This document shows, piece after piece, positions 1 to 12,439 of a DNA stretch of 64,000 bases. The stretch's first letter is position 1; every line of letters starts with the position of its first letter. The stretch is from Ehretia macrophylla. Its lineage: Eukaryota; Streptophyta; Magnoliopsida; Boraginales; Ehretiaceae. The stretch lies in NCBI GenBank assembly GCA_037974665.1, contig CM075767.1, positions 29,785,498 through 29,849,497 on the forward strand, read 5' to 3'. The notes beneath the pieces are model-generated. The model saw only the letters and a list, made by a program, of their open reading frames with translations. It was not told where the DNA came from and ran no database searches. The position numbers and the translations under genes were made by a program.

Positions 1-284
1 TGGGCTCCAAAAATGGGCACAGCGAGCAAGCTAGCTGCCCCTGTCGTAGAGCTTTCAAAGAGCTTTGCAATGGTATGCGGTGCGCCACGTAACTCCTTAC
101 GGATCAAAAGTTATGGGCACCGGAGCAACGGAGACCTGGTCACAATCCCTAAATCCTCGGTTTGCAGGCCCAGCCTCTACGTGAAGCGAAGTTGTCTTGC
201 CCAAGGTGCCGTGGGATTCGAAAATAGAAATTTGGTGGATAAAGTATCTTGACAACCCAAACCGGAGCAAAAAAAAATGAAAAG
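1..284. repeat. Partial 5S spacer at left edge
   Basis: This is the gene-proximal half of a spacer, lying 3' of copy 1 on the minus strand. It carries the AGCT-centred inverted repeat near 50-64 (here degraded, TTCAAAG centre), the TGGTGGATAAAGTATCTTG stretch and the A run at about 269-277, which is a T-run terminator on the minus strand. No gene is seen in it. Confidence 0.9.
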
Positions 285-404
285 GGGGGTGCAACACGAG
301 GACATCCCAGGGGGTTACCCATTCTTGTACTACTCTCGCCCAAGCACGCTTAACATCGGAGTTCTGATGGGAACCGGTGCATTAGTGCTGGTATGATCGT
401 ACCC
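285..404 (-). rRNA. 5S rRNA gene, copy 1
   Basis: Structural RNA of the large ribosomal subunit, transcribed by RNA polymerase III. It differs from the majority at A101T, G89A, G82A, T79A, A50T, A32T and G5A, and the -1 base is G instead of C. The changes at 79, 82 and 89 touch the C box and A50T the A box, so it is probably a weak or silent copy. Confidence 0.92.
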
Positions 405-957
405 CTTATGTTGAGGGCACAATTCCTTTATGTGTTAACGGTTCACAGTCCTAGCCTAGGGAGATGGAAAATTCAAATGGCCCAATGGGCTTAACGGTAA
501 CCGATATGCTTCAACGCAACATCCTAGCAAGATGTGATATCGACACGTTGTAGGGCCCCTTAATGTCCCACGAGTATGGTTTTCGTCCTTTTAACAGCTC
601 ACGACGTACGTTTCGGGATGAAAAAACTGGGCAAAAGAAGAAAAGTGGCCTGAAACTGATGAAATGTTCGATTTTGGGCTCCAAAAATGGGCACAGCGAG
701 CAAGCTGGCTACCCCCGTCCTAGAGCTCTCAGAGAGCTTTGCAACGGTATGTTGTGCGCCTCCTAACTCCTTACGGATCAAAAGTTATGGGCACCGGAGC
801 GAAAGAGACCTGGTCACAAGCCCTATGCCCTCGATTTGCAGGCCCAGTCTCAACGTGAAGCGAAGTTGTCTTGACCATTGTTCCGTGGGATTCGGTAATA
901 GAAATTTGGTGGATAAAGTATCTTGGCAACCCTAACAAGGGCAAAAAAAATTGAAAA

Positions 958-1077
958 GGGGGTGCAACACGAGGACTTCCCATTGGGTCACCCATGCTAG
1001 TACTACTCTCACCCAAGCACGCTTAACTTCGGAGTTTTGATAGGATCCGGTGCATTAGTGCTGGTATGATCGCACCC
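958..1077 (-). rRNA. 5S rRNA gene, copy 2
   Basis: It differs at C95A, C94A, G82C, C67T, G41A and C36T. The C36T and G82C pair marks the class also seen in copies 6, 7, 10, 15, 20 and 25. Upstream it has the CTTTATTTGTTAATGG form of the TATA region. Confidence 0.94.
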
Positions 1078-1633
1078 GCCATGTTGAGGGCACAATTCCT
1101 TTATTTGTTAATGGTTCACAGTCCCAGCCTAGAGAGATGGCTGATTCAAAAGGCCCAATGGGCTTAACGACAACCCATCCGCTTCAACAACGCAGCATCT
1201 TCGCAAGATGTGATATCGACAAATTGTAAGGCCCTCTAATGTCCAGCGAGTAAGGTTGTCATCCTTTTAACAGCTCACGACGTACGATCCGGGATGAAAA
1301 AATAGAGCAAAAGAAGAAAAGTGGCCTAAAACTAATGAAAAAAATCTATTTTGGGCTCCGAAAAGGTAACAGCGAGCAAGCTCACTTCCCCCTTCGTAGA
1401 GCTGTCGGAGAGCTTTACAACGGCATGTTGTACACCGCGTAACTCCTTACGGATCAAAAGTTATGGGCACCGGAGCAACGAAGACCTGGTCACAAGCATT
1501 ACGCCCTTAGTTTGCGGGCCCAGCCTCCACGTGAAGTGAAGTTGTCTTGCCCAAGATGCTGTGGGATTCGATAATAGAAATGTGGTGGATAAGGTATCTT
1601 GGCAACCCAAATCAGAGAAAAAAAATTGAAAAA

Positions 1634-1753
1634 GGGGGTGCAACACGAGGACATCCCAGGGGGTCACCCATCCTAGTACTACTCTCGCCCAAGCACGCTT
1701 AACTTCGGAGTTCTGATGGGATCCGGTGAATTAGTGCTGGTATGATCGCACCC
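1634..1753 (-). rRNA. 5S rRNA gene, copy 3
   Basis: It has only two changes, A101T and G25T. G25T is shared with copies 12, 17 and 22, suggesting a common ancestor. The internal promoter boxes are intact, making it one of the better candidates for function in the left part of the array. Confidence 0.96.
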
Positions 1754-2311
1754 GTCATGTTGAGGGCACAATTCCTTAATGTGTTAACGGCTCACAGTCC
1801 CAACCTAGAGAGATGGCCAATTAAAAAAGCCCAATGGGCTTAACGATAACCCATCTACTTCAACAACGCAGCATCCTAGAAACACATGATATCGACGCGT
1901 TGTAGGGCCCCCTAATGTCCCGCAAGTAATGTTGTCGTCCTTTTAACAGCTCACGACGTACGGTTCAGGACGAAAAAACACAGCAAAAGAAGAAAAGTGG
2001 CCTGAAACTGTTGAAAACGTTCAATTTTAGGCTCCAAAAATGGGCACAGCGAGTAAGCTGGCAGCCCCTGTCGTAGAGCTCTCAGAGAGCTTTGTAACGG
2101 TATGTTATGCGCCGCGTAACTCCTTACGGATTAAAAGTTATGGTCACCGGAGCGACGGAGACCTGGTCCCAAGCCCTACGCCATCGGTTTGTGGGCCCAG
2201 CCTCCACGTGAAGCGAAGTTGTCTTGCCCAAGGTGCCGTGGGATTCGATAATAGAAATGTGGTGGATAAAGTATCTTGGCAACCCAAATCGGAGCATAAA
2301 AAATTGAAAAG

Positions 2312-2431
2312 GGGGGTGCAACACGAGGACATCCCAGGTGGTCACCCATCCTAGTACTACTCTCGCCTAAGCACGCTTAACTTAGGAGTTCTGATGGGAT
2401 CCGTAGCATTAGTGCTGGTATGATCGCACCC
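2312..2431 (-). rRNA. 5S rRNA gene, copy 4
   Basis: It differs at A101T, C93A, G64A, G48T, C28A and A27T. It is related to copies 8, 13, 18, 23 and 27 through the changes at 93 and 27 and the CATATTGAGGG upstream reading. Confidence 0.94.
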
Positions 2432-2988
2432 GTCATATTGAGGGCACAATTCCTTTTTGTGTTAACGGTTCACAGTCCCAGCCTAGAGATATGGCCAATT
2501 CAAAAGGCCCAATGGGCTTAATGATTTCCCATCTGCTCCAACAACGCAACATCCTAGCAAGATGTGATATAGACGCGTTGTAGGGCCCTCTAATGTCCTT
2601 CGAGTATGGTTGCTGTCCTTTTAAGAGCTCACGACGTACGATTCGGGATGAAAAAACAGTGCAAAAGAAGAAACGTTGCCTGAAACTGATGAAAACGTTC
2701 GATTTTGGGCTCGAAAAATGGGCACAGCGAGCAAGCTGGCTGCCCCTATCCTAGAGCTCTCAGAGAGCTTTGCAACGGTATGTAGTGCGCCGCGTAACTC
2801 CTTACGGTTCAATAGTTATGGGCACCGGAGCGACAGAGACCTGGTCACAAGCCCTACGCCCTCGATTTGCAGGCCCAGCCTCTACCTGAAGCGAAGTTGT
2901 CTTGACCACTGTTCCGTGGGATTCGGTAATAGAAATTTGGTGGGCAAACTATCTTGGCAAACCTAACAAGGGCAAAAAAAATTGAAAA

Positions 2989-3108
2989 GGGGGTGCAACA
3001 CGAGGACTTCCCAGGGGGTCACCCATCCTAGTGCTACTCTCGCCCAAGCACGCTTAACTTCGTAGTTCTGATAGGATCCGATGCATTAGTGCTGGTATGA
3101 TCGCACCC
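2989..3108 (-). rRNA. 5S rRNA gene, copy 5
   Basis: It differs at T76C, C46A, C36T and C28T. T76C plus C36T defines the class of copies 9, 14, 19 and 24. The -1 base is T rather than C. Confidence 0.95.
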
Positions 3109-3661
3109 ATCATGTTTAGGGCACAATTCCTTTATTTGTTAATGGTTCACAGTCCCAGCCTAGAGAGATGGCCCATTCAAAAGGCCCAATGGGCTTAACG
3201 ATAACCCATATGCTTCAACGCAACATCCTAGCAAGATGTGATATCGACTCGTTGTAGGGCCCCCTAATGTCCAGCGAGTATGGTAGTCGTCCTTTTAACA
3301 GCTCACGACGTACGATTCGGGATGAAAAAACAAAGCAAAAGAAGAAAAGTGGCCTGAAACTGATGAAACGTTCGATTTTGTGCTCCAATAATGGGCACAG
3401 CGAGCAAGCTGGCTGCCCCCGTCCTAGATCTCTCAGAGAGCTTTGCAACGGTATGCTGTGCGCCACGTAACTCCTTACGGATCAAAAGTTATGGGCACCA
3501 GAGCGAAAGAGACCTGGTCACAAGCCCTACGCCCTCGATTTGCAGGCCCGGTCTTTACGTGAAGCGAAGTTGTCTTGGCCATTGTTCCGTGGGATTCGGT
3601 TATAGAAATTTGGTGGATAAACTATCTTGGCAACCCTAACAAGGGCAAAAAAAATTGAAAA

Positions 3662-3781
3662 GGGGGTGCAACACGAGGACTTCCGAAGGGGTCACCCATG
3701 CTAGCACTACTCTCGCCCAAGCACGCTTAACTTCGGAGTTCTGATAGGATCCGGTGCATTAGTACTGGTATGATCGTACCC
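3662..3781 (-). rRNA. 5S rRNA gene, copy 6
   Basis: It differs at G97C, C95T, G82C, A77G, C36T, C18T and G5A. The C-box region carries three changes. It is related to copies 2 and 10 at four-unit spacing. Confidence 0.93.
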
Positions 3782-4333
3782 GTCATGTTCAGGGCACAAT
3801 TCATTTATTTGTTAATGGTTCACAGTCCCAGCCTAGTAAGATTGCCCATTCAAAAGGCCCAGTGGGCTTAACGATAACCCATATGCTTTAACGCAACATC
3901 CTAGCAAGATGTGATATAGACACGTTGTAGGGCCCCCTAATGTCCCGCGAGTATGGCAGTCGTCCTTTTAATAGCTCACTACGTACGATTCGGGACGAAA
4001 AAACAGAGCAAAAGAAGAAAAGTGGCCAGAAACTGATGAAACGTTCAATTTTGGGATCCAAAAATGGGCACAGCGAGCTAGCTGGCTGCCCCCGTCGTAG
4101 AGCTCTCAGAGAGCATTGCAACGGCATGTTGTGCGTCGCGTAACTCATTATGGAACAAAAGTTATGGGCACCGGAGCGAAAGAGACCTGGTCACAATCCC
4201 TACGCCCTCGATTTGCAGGCCCGGCCTCTGCGTGAAGCGAAGTTCTCTTGACCATTGTTCCGTGGGATTTGGTAATAGAAATTTGGTGGATAAAGTATCT
4301 TGGCAACCCTAACAAGGGCAAAGAAAATTGAAA

Positions 4334-4453
4334 AGGGGTGCAACAAGAGGACTTCCCAAGGGGTCACCCATGCTAGTACTACTCTCGCCCAAGCACGCTT
4401 AACTTCGGAGTTCTGATAGGATCCGGTGCATTAGTGCTGGTATGATCGCACCC
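4334..4453 (-). rRNA. 5S rRNA gene, copy 7
   Basis: It differs at G108T, C95T, G82C and C36T. The G run at the 3' end is one base shorter than in its neighbours, so the true left end may be 4335. Confidence 0.95.
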
Positions 4454-5011
4454 GTCATGTTGAGGGCACAATTCCTTTATTTGTTAATGGTTCACAGTCC
4501 CAGCCTAGTGAGATGGCCGATTCAAAAGGCCCAATGGGCTTAACGACAACCCATCCGCTTCAACAACGCAGCATCCTCGCAAGACGTGATATCGACACGT
4601 TGTAAGGCCCTTTAATGTCCCGCGAGTAAGGTTGTCGTCCTTTTAATAAATTATGACGTACGATCCGGGACAAAAAAATAGAGCAAAAGAAGAAAAGTGG
4701 CCTGAAACTTATGAAAACGTTCGATTTTGGGCTCCAAAAATGGGCACATAGAGCAAGCTGGCAGCCCCTATTGTAGAGCTCTCAGAGAGCTTTGCAACGG
4801 TATATTGTGCGCCGCGTAACTCCTTACGGATCAAAATTTATGGTCACCGGAGCGACGGAGACCTGGTCACAAGCCCTACGCCCTCGGTTTGTGGGCCCAG
4901 CCTCCACGTGAAGTGAAGTTGTCTTGCCCAAGGTGCCGTGGGATTCGATAATAGAAATGTGGTGGATAAAGTATCTTAGCAACCCAAATCGAAGTAGAAA
5001 AAATTGAAAAG

Positions 5012-5131
5012 GGGGGTGCAACACGAGGACATCCCAGGCGGTCACCCATCCTAGTACTACTCTAGCCCAAGCATGCTTAACTTCGGAGTTCTGATGGGAT
5101 CCGGAGCATTAGTGCTGGTATGATCGCACCC
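5012..5131 (-). rRNA. 5S rRNA gene, copy 8
   Basis: It is the first gene of the 3,376-bp repeat. It differs at A101T, C93G, G68T, G58A and A27T. G68T lies in the intermediate element and G58A in the A box. Confidence 0.95.
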
Positions 5132-5687
5132 GTCATATTGAGGGCACAATTCCTTTATGTGTTAACGGTTCACAGTCCCAGCCTAGAGAGATGGCCAATT
5201 CAAAAGGCCCAATGGGCTTAACGATAACCCATCTACTTCAACAACGCAACATCCTAGCAAGAGAGATATCGACGCGTTGTAGGGCCCCCTAATGTCCCGC
5301 GAGTATGATTGTTGTCCTTTTAACAGCTCACGACCTACGATTCGGGATGAAAAAATAGTGCAAAAGAAGAAACGTAGCCTGACACTGATGAAAACGTTCG
5401 ATTTTGGGCTCCAAAAATGGGCAAAACGGGCAAGCTGGTTGCCCCTCTCCTAGAGCTCTCAGAGAGCTTTGCAACGGTATGCTGTGCGCTGCGTAACTCT
5501 TTACGGATCAAAAGTTATGGGCACCGGAGTGACAGAGACCTGGTCACAAGCCCTACGCCCTCGATTTGCAGGCCCAGCCTCTACGTGAAGCGAAGTTGTC
5601 TTGACCATTGTTCCGTGGGATTCGGTGATAGAAATTTGGTGGACAAACTATCTTGGCAAACCTAACAAGGGCAAAAAAATTTGAAAA

Positions 5688-5807
5688 GGGGGTGCAACAC
5701 GAGGACTTCCCAGGGGGTCACCCATCCTAGTGCTACTCTCGCCCAAGCACGCTTAACTTCGGAGTTCTGATAGGATCCGGTGCATTAGTGCTGGTATGAT
5801 CGCACCC
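5688..5807 (-). rRNA. 5S rRNA gene, copy 9
   Basis: It has only T76C and C36T. Its identical partners are copies 14 and 19. Box elements are intact and -1 is C, so it is a plausible functional copy. Confidence 0.97.
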
Positions 5808-6358
5808 GTCATGTTGAGGGCACAATTCCTTTATTTGTTAATGGTTCACAGTCCCAGCCTAGAGAGATGGCCCATTCAAAAGGCCCAATGGGCTTAACGA
5901 TAACCCATATGCTTCAACGCAACATCCTAGCAAGATGTGATATCGACACATTGTAAGGCCCCCTAATGTCCTGCGAGTATGGTAGTCGTCCTTTTAACAG
6001 CTCACGACGTACGATTAGGGACGAAAAAATAGAGCAAAAGAAGAAAAGTGGCCTGAAACTGATGAAACCTTCAATTTTGGGCTCCAATAATGGGCACAGC
6101 GAGCAAGCTGGCTGCCACCGTCCTAGAGCTCTCAGAGAGCTTTGCAACGGTATGCTGTGCGCCGCGTAACTCCATGCGGATCAAAATTTATGGGCACCGG
6201 AGCGAAAGAGACCTGGTCACAAGCCCTACGCCCTCGATTTGCAGGCCCGGCCTCTACGTGAAGCGAAGTTGTCTTGATCATTGTTCCTTGGGATTCGGTA
6301 ATAGAAATTTGGTGGATAAAGTATTTTGGCAACCCTAACAAGGGAAAAAAATTGAAAA

Positions 6359-6478
6359 GGGGGTGCAAAACGAGGACTTCCGAATGGGTCACCCATGCTA
6401 GTACTACTCTCGCCCAAGCACGCTTAACTTCAGAGTTCTGATAGGATCCGGTGCATTAGTGCTGGTATGATCGTACCC
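6359..6478 (-). rRNA. 5S rRNA gene, copy 10 (degenerate)
   Basis: It has eight changes: G110T, G97C, C95T, C94A, G82C, C47T, C36T and G5A. The C-box half is poorly preserved. It is the ancestor-like member of the copy 15/20 class. Confidence 0.92.
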
Positions 6479-7033
6479 GTCATGTTGAGGGCACAATTCC
6501 TTTATTTGTTAATGGTTCACAGTCCTAGCCTAGAGAGATGGCCGATTCAAAAGGCCCAATGTGCTTAACAACAACCCATCCGCTTCAACAACGCAGCATC
6601 CTCGCAAGACGTGATATCGACACGTTATAAGGCCCTTTAATGTCCCACGAGTAAGGTTGTCGTCCTTTTAACAATTCACGACATACGATCCGGGAAGAAA
6701 AAATAGAGCAAAAGATGAAAAGTTGCCTGAAACTGATGAAAACATTCGATTTTGGGCTCCAAAAAGGGCACAGCGAGCAAGCTCACTGCCCCCTTCGTAG
6801 AGCTATCGGAGAGCTTTACAACAGTATGCTGTACACCGCGTAACTCCTTACAGATCAAAAGTTATGGGCATCAGAGCAACGAAGACCTGGTCACAAGCCC
6901 TACGCCCTCGGTTTGGGGCCTAGCTTCCACGTGAAGTGAAGTTGTCTTGCCCAAGATGCCGTGGGATTCGATAATAGAAATGTGGTGGATAAAGTATCTT
7001 GGCAACCCAAATCAGAGAAAAAAAATTGAAAAG

Positions 7034-7153
7034 GGGGGTGCGACACGAGGACATCCCAGGGGGTCACCCATCCTAGTACTACTCTCGCCCAAGCACGCTT
7101 AGCTTCGGAGTTCTGATGGAATCCGGTGCATTAGTGCTGGTATGATCGCACCC
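7034..7153 (-). rRNA. 5S rRNA gene, copy 11
   Basis: It differs at T112C, A101T, T53C (A box) and C34T. The same set recurs in copies 16 and 21. Confidence 0.95.
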
Positions 7154-7710
7154 GTCATGTTGAGGGCATAATTCCTTTATGTGTTTACGGTTCACAGTCC
7201 CAGCCTAGAGAGATGGCCAATTCAAAAGGCCCAATGGGCTTAACGATAACCTATCTGCTTCAACAACGCAGCATCCTAGCAAGACGTGATATCGACGCAT
7301 TGTAGGTTCCCCTAATGTCCCGCGAGTAAGGTTGTCGTCCTTTTAAAAGCTCACGACGTACAATCCTGGATGAAAAAACAGAGTAAATGAAAAAAAGTGT
7401 CCTGAAACTAATGAAAACATTCGATTTTGGGCTCCAAAAATGGGTACAACGAGAAAGCTGGCTGCCCCTGTCGTAGAGCTTTCAAAGAGCTTTACAATGG
7501 TATGTTGTACACCGCGTAACTCCTTACGGATCAAACGTTATGGGCACCGGAGCAACGAAGACCTGGTCACAAGCCCTACGCCCTTGGTTTGCGGGCCCAG
7601 CCTCCACGTGAAGTGAAGTTTTCTTGCCCAAGATGCCGTGGGATTCGATAATAGAAATGTGGTGGATAAAGTATCTTGGCAACCCAAATCAGAGAAAAAA
7701 AATTGAAAAA

Positions 7711-7830
7711 GGGGGTGCAACACGAGGACATCCCAGGGGGTCACCCATCCTAGTACTACTCTCGCCCAAGCACGCTTAACTTCGGAGTTTTGATGGGATC
7801 CGGTGAATTAGTGCCGGTATGATCGCACCC
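7711..7830 (-). rRNA. 5S rRNA gene, copy 12
   Basis: It differs at A101T, G41A, G25T and A16G, all outside the three promoter boxes except A101T, which is just beyond the C box. It is repeated as copies 17 and 22. Confidence 0.95.
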
Positions 7831-8387
7831 GTCATGTTGAGGGCACAATTCCTTTATGTGTTAACGGCTCACAATCCCAACCTAGAAAGATGGCCAATTA
7901 AAAAAGCCCAATGGGCTTAACGATAACCCATCTACTTCAACAACGCAGCATCCTAGAAAGACATGATATTGACGCGTTGTAGGCCCCCTAATGTCCCGCG
8001 AGTAAGGTTGTCATCCTTTTAATAGCTCACGACGTACGATCCGGGATGAAAAAACACAGCAAAAGAAGAAAAATGGCCTGAACCTGTTGAAAATGTTCGA
8101 TTTTGGGCTCCAAAAATGGGCACATAGAGCAAGCTGGCAGCCCCTATTGTAGAGCTCTCAGAGAGCTTTGGAACGGTATATTGTGCGCCGCGTAACTCCT
8201 TACGGATCAAAAGTTATGGTCACCGGAGCGACGGAGACCTGGTCACAAGCCCTACGCCCTCGGTTTGTGGGCCCAGCCTCCACGTGAAGCGAAGTTGTCT
8301 TGCCCAAGGTGCCGTGGGATTCGATAATAGAAATGTGGTGGATAAAGTATCTTGGCAACCCAAATCGAAGCAGAAAAAATTGAAAAT

Positions 8388-8507
8388 GGGGGTGCAACAC
8401 GAGGACTTCCCAGGCGGTCACCCATCCTAGTACTACTCTAGCCCAAGCACGCTTAACTTCGGAGTTCTGATGGGATCCGGAGCATTAGTGCTGGTATGAT
8501 CGCACCC
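8388..8507 (-). rRNA. 5S rRNA gene, copy 13
   Basis: It differs at C93G, G68T and A27T. Unlike its partner copy 8 it has A at 101, so the 101 allele was exchanged independently of its surroundings. Confidence 0.96.
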
Positions 8508-9063
8508 GTCATATTGAGGGCACAATTCCTTTATGTGTTAACGGTTCACAGTCCCAGCCTAGAGAGATGGCCAATTCAAAAGGCCCAATGGGCTTAACGA
8601 TAACCCATCTGCTTCAACAACGCAACATCCTAGCAAGAGAGATATCGACGCGTTGTAGGGCCCCCTAATATCCCGCGAGTATGATTGTTGTCCTTTTAAC
8701 AGCTCACGACCTACGATTCGGGATGAAAAAATAGTGCAAAAGAAGAAACGTAGCCTGACACTGATGAAAACGTTCGATTTTGGGCTCCAAAAATGGGCAA
8801 AACGGGCAAGCTGGTTGCCCCTCTCCTAGAGCTCTCAGAGAGCTTTGCAACGGTATGTTGTGCGCCGCGTAACTCCTTACGGATCAAAAGTTATGGGCAC
8901 CGGAGTGACAGAGACCTGGTCACAAGCCCTACGCCCTCGATTTGCAGGCCCAGCCTCTACGTGAAGCGAAGTTGTCTTGACCATTGTTCCGTGGGATTCG
9001 GTGATAGAAATTTGGTGGACAAACTATCTTGGCAAACCTAACAAGGGCAAAAAAATTTGAAAA

Positions 9064-9183
9064 GGGGGTGCAACACGAGGACTTCCCAGGGGGTCACCCA
9101 TCCTAGTGCTACTCTCGCCCAAGCACGCTTAACTTCGGAGTTCTGATAGGATCCGGTGCATTAGTGCTGGTATGATCGCACCC
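9064..9183 (-). rRNA. 5S rRNA gene, copy 14
   Basis: T76C and C36T only; same sequence as copies 9 and 19. Confidence 0.97.
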
Positions 9184-9734
9184 GTCATGTTGAGGGCACA
9201 ATTCCTTTATTTGTTGATGGTTCACAGTCCCAGCCTAGAGAGATGGCCCATTCAAAAGTCCCAATGGGCTTAACGATAACCCATATGCTTCAACGCAACA
9301 TCCTAGCAAGATGTGATATCGACACATTGTAGGGCCCCCTAATGTCCTGCGAGTATGGTAGTCGTCCTTTTAACAGCTCACGACGTACGATTCGGGACGA
9401 AAAAACAGAGCAAAAGAAGAAAAGTGGCCTGAAACTGATGAAACTTTCAATTTTGGGCTCCAATAATGGGCACATCGAGCAAGCTGGCTGCCACCGTCCT
9501 AGAGCTCTCAGAGAGCTTTGCAACGGTATGCTGTGCGCCGCGTAACTCCATGCGGATCAAAATTTATGGGCACCGGAGCGAAAGAGACCTGGTCACAAGC
9601 CCTACGCCCTCGATTTGCAGGCCCGGCCTCTACGTGAAGCGAAATTGTCTTGATCATTGTTCCTTGGGATTCGGTAATAGAAATTTGGTGGATAAAGTAT
9701 CTTGGCAACGCTAACAAGGGAAAAAAATTGAAAA

Positions 9735-9854
9735 GGGGGTGCAAAACGAGGACTTCCGAATGGGTCACCCATGCTAGTACTACTCTCGCCCAAGCACGCT
9801 TAACTTTAGAGTTCTGATAGGATCCGGTGCATTAGTGCTGGTATGATCGCACCC
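9735..9854 (-). rRNA. 5S rRNA gene, copy 15 (degenerate)
   Basis: It differs at G110T, G97C, C95T, C94A, G82C, G48A, C47T and C36T. Both bases of the 47/48 CpG are changed. It is identical to copy 20. Confidence 0.92.
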
Positions 9855-10409
9855 GTCATGTTGAGGGCACAATTCCTTTATTTGTTAATGGTTCACAGTC
9901 CTAGCCTAGAGAGATGGCCGATTCAAAAGGCCCAATGTGCTTAACAACAACCCATCCGCTTCAACAACGCAACATCCTCGCAAGACGTGATATCGACACG
10001 TTATAAGGCCCTTTAATGTCCCGCGAGTAAGGTTGTCGTCCTTTTAACAATTCACGACATACGATCCGGGAAGAAAAAATGGAGCAAAAGATGAAAAGTT
10101 GCCTGAAACTGATGAAAACATTCGATTTTGGGCTCCAAAAAGGGCACAGCGAGCAAGCTCACTGCCCCCTTCGTAGAGCTATCGGAGAGCTTTACAACAG
10201 TATGCTGTACACCGCGTAACTCCTTACAGATCAAAAGTTATGGGCATCAGAGCAACGAAGACCTGGTCACAAGCCCTACGCCCTCGGTTTGGGGCCTAGC
10301 TTCCACGTGAAGTGAAGTTGTCTTGCCCAAGATGCCGTGGGATTCGATAATAGAAATGTGGTGGATAAAGTATCTTGGCAACCCAAATCAGAGAAAAAAA
10401 ATTGAAAAG

Positions 10410-10529
10410 GGGGGTGCGACACGAGGACATCCCAGGGGGTCACCCATCCTAGTACTACTCTCGCCCAAGCACGCTTAGCTTCGGAGTTCTGATGGAATCC
10501 GGTGCATTAGTGCTGGTATGATCGCACCC
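10410..10529 (-). rRNA. 5S rRNA gene, copy 16
   Basis: T112C, A101T, T53C and C34T, as in copy 11 exactly 3,376 bp away. Confidence 0.95.
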
Positions 10530-11086
10530 GTCATGTTGAGGGCATAATTCCTTTATGTGTTTACGGTTCACAGTCCCAGCCTAGAGAGATGGCCAATTCA
10601 AAAGGCCCAATGGGCTTAACGATAACCTATCTGCTTCAACAACGCAGCATCCTAGCAAGACGTGATATCGACGCATTGTAGGTTCCCCTAATGTCCCGCG
10701 AGTAAGGTTGTCGTCCTTTTAAAAGCTCACGACGTACAATCCTGGATGAAAAAACAGAGTAAATGAAAAAAAGTGTCCTGAAACTAATGAAAACATTCGA
10801 TTTTGGGCTCCAAAAATGGGTACAACGAGAAAGCTGGCTGCCCCTGTCGTAGAGCTTTCAAAGAGCTTTACAATGGTATGTTGTACACCGCGTAACTCCT
10901 TACGGATCAAACGTTATGGGCACCGGAGCAACGAAGACCTGGTCACAAGCCCTACGCCCTCGGTTTGCGGGCCCAGCCTCCACGTGAAGTGAAGTTTTCT
11001 TGCCCAAGATGCCGTGGGATTCGATAATAGAAATGTGGTGGATAAAGTATCTTGGCAACCCAAATCAGAGAAAAAAAATTGAAAAA

Positions 11087-11206
11087 GGGGGTGCAACACG
11101 AGGACATCCCAGGGGGTCACCCATCCTAGTACTACTCTCGCCCAAGCACGCTTAACTTCGGAGTTTTGATGGGATCCGGTGAATTAGTGCCGGTATGATC
11201 GCACCC
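11087..11206 (-). rRNA. 5S rRNA gene, copy 17
   Basis: A101T, G41A, G25T and A16G, as in copies 12 and 22. Confidence 0.95.
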
Positions 11207-11763
11207 GTCATGTTGAGGGCACAATTCCTTTATGTGTTAACGGCTCACAATCCCAACCTAGAAAGATGGCCAATTAAAAAAGCCCAATGGGCTTAACGAT
11301 AACCCATCTACTTCAACAACGCAGCATCCTAGAAAGACATGATATTGACGCGTTGTAGGCCCCCTAATGTCCCGCGAGTAAGGTTGTCATCCTTTTAATA
11401 GCTCACGACGTACGATCCGGGATGAAAAAACACAGCAAAAGAAGAAAAATGGCCTGAACCTGTTGAAAATGTTCGATTTTGGGCTCCAAAAATGGGCACA
11501 TAGAGCAAGCTGGCAGCCCCTATTGTAGAGCTCTCAGAGAGCTTTGGAACGGTATATTGTGCGCCGCGTAACTCCTTACGGATCAAAAGTTATGGTCACC
11601 GGAGCGACGGAGACCTGGTCACAAGCCCTACGCCCTCGGTTTGTGGGCCCAGCCTCCACGTGAAGCGAAGTTGTCTTGCCCAAGGTGCCGTGGGATTCGA
11701 TAATAGAAATGTGGTGGATAAAGTATCTTGGCAACCCAAATCGAAGCAGAAAAAATTGAAAAT

Positions 11764-11883
11764 GGGGGTGCAACACGAGGACTTCCCAGGCGGTCACCCA
11801 TCCTAGTACTACTCTAGCCCAAGCACGCTTAACTTCGGAGTTCTGATGGGATCCGGAGCATTAGTGCTGGTATGATCGCACCC
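11764..11883 (-). rRNA. 5S rRNA gene, copy 18
   Basis: C93G, G68T and A27T, identical to copy 13. G68T alters the intermediate element of the internal promoter. Confidence 0.96.
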
Positions 11884-12439
11884 GTCATATTGAGGGCACA
11901 ATTCCTTTATGTGTTAACGGTTCACAGTCCCAGCCTAGAGAGATGGCCAATTCAAAAGGCCCAATGGGCTTAACGATAACCCATCTGCTTCAACAACGCA
12001 ACATCCTAGCAAGAGAGATATCGACGCGTTGTAGGGCCCCCTAATGTCCCGCGAGTATGATTGTTGTCCTTTTAACAGCTCACGACCTACGATTCGGGAT
12101 GAAAAAATAGTGCAAAAGAAGAAACGTAGCCTGACACTGATGAAAACGTTCAATTTTGGGCTCCAAAAATGGGCAAAACGGGCAAGCTGGTTGCCCCTCT
12201 CCTAGAGCTCTCAGAGAGCTTTGCAACGGTATGTTGTGCGCCGCGTAACTCCTTACGGATCAAAAGTTATGGGCACCGGAGTGACAGAGACCTGGTCACA
12301 AGCCCTACGCCCTCGATTTGCAGGCCCAGCCTCTACGTGAAGCGAAGTTGTCTTGACCATTGTTCCGTGGGATTCGGTGATAGAAATTTGGTGGACAAAC
12401 TATCTTGGCAAACCTAACAAGGGCAAAAAAATTTGAAAA

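Larger units (their letters stand above)
958..6478 (-). repeat. Four-unit periodicity, about 2,700 bp
   Basis: Related gene copies lie four units apart: copies 2, 6 and 10 (G82C and C36T, with changed C94-G97); copies 4 and 8 (A101T, a change at C93, A27T); and copies 5 and 9 (T76C, C36T). Offsets are 2,697-2,704 bp. The relation is older and less exact than the 3,376-bp repeat that follows. Confidence 0.7.
4725..8100 (-). repeat. 3,376-bp higher-order repeat, copy 1
   Basis: It contains 5S copies 8-12. It is slightly diverged from the next copy: gene copy 8 keeps A101T and G58A, which are absent in its partner copy 13. Confidence 0.85.
8101..11476 (-). repeat. 3,376-bp higher-order repeat, copy 2
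   Basis: It contains 5S copies 13-17. It is near-identical to copy 3; scattered single-base differences are seen, for example near 8669, 9644 and 9973. Confidence 0.88.

Noticed and set aside
2124..2345. Minus-strand frames running out of the 5S gene into the 3' spacer (about 73 codons, starting MTPWDVLVLHP)
   Set aside because: They start inside the 5S C box, cross the T-run terminator and exist because gene and flank are conserved as repeat, not as protein.
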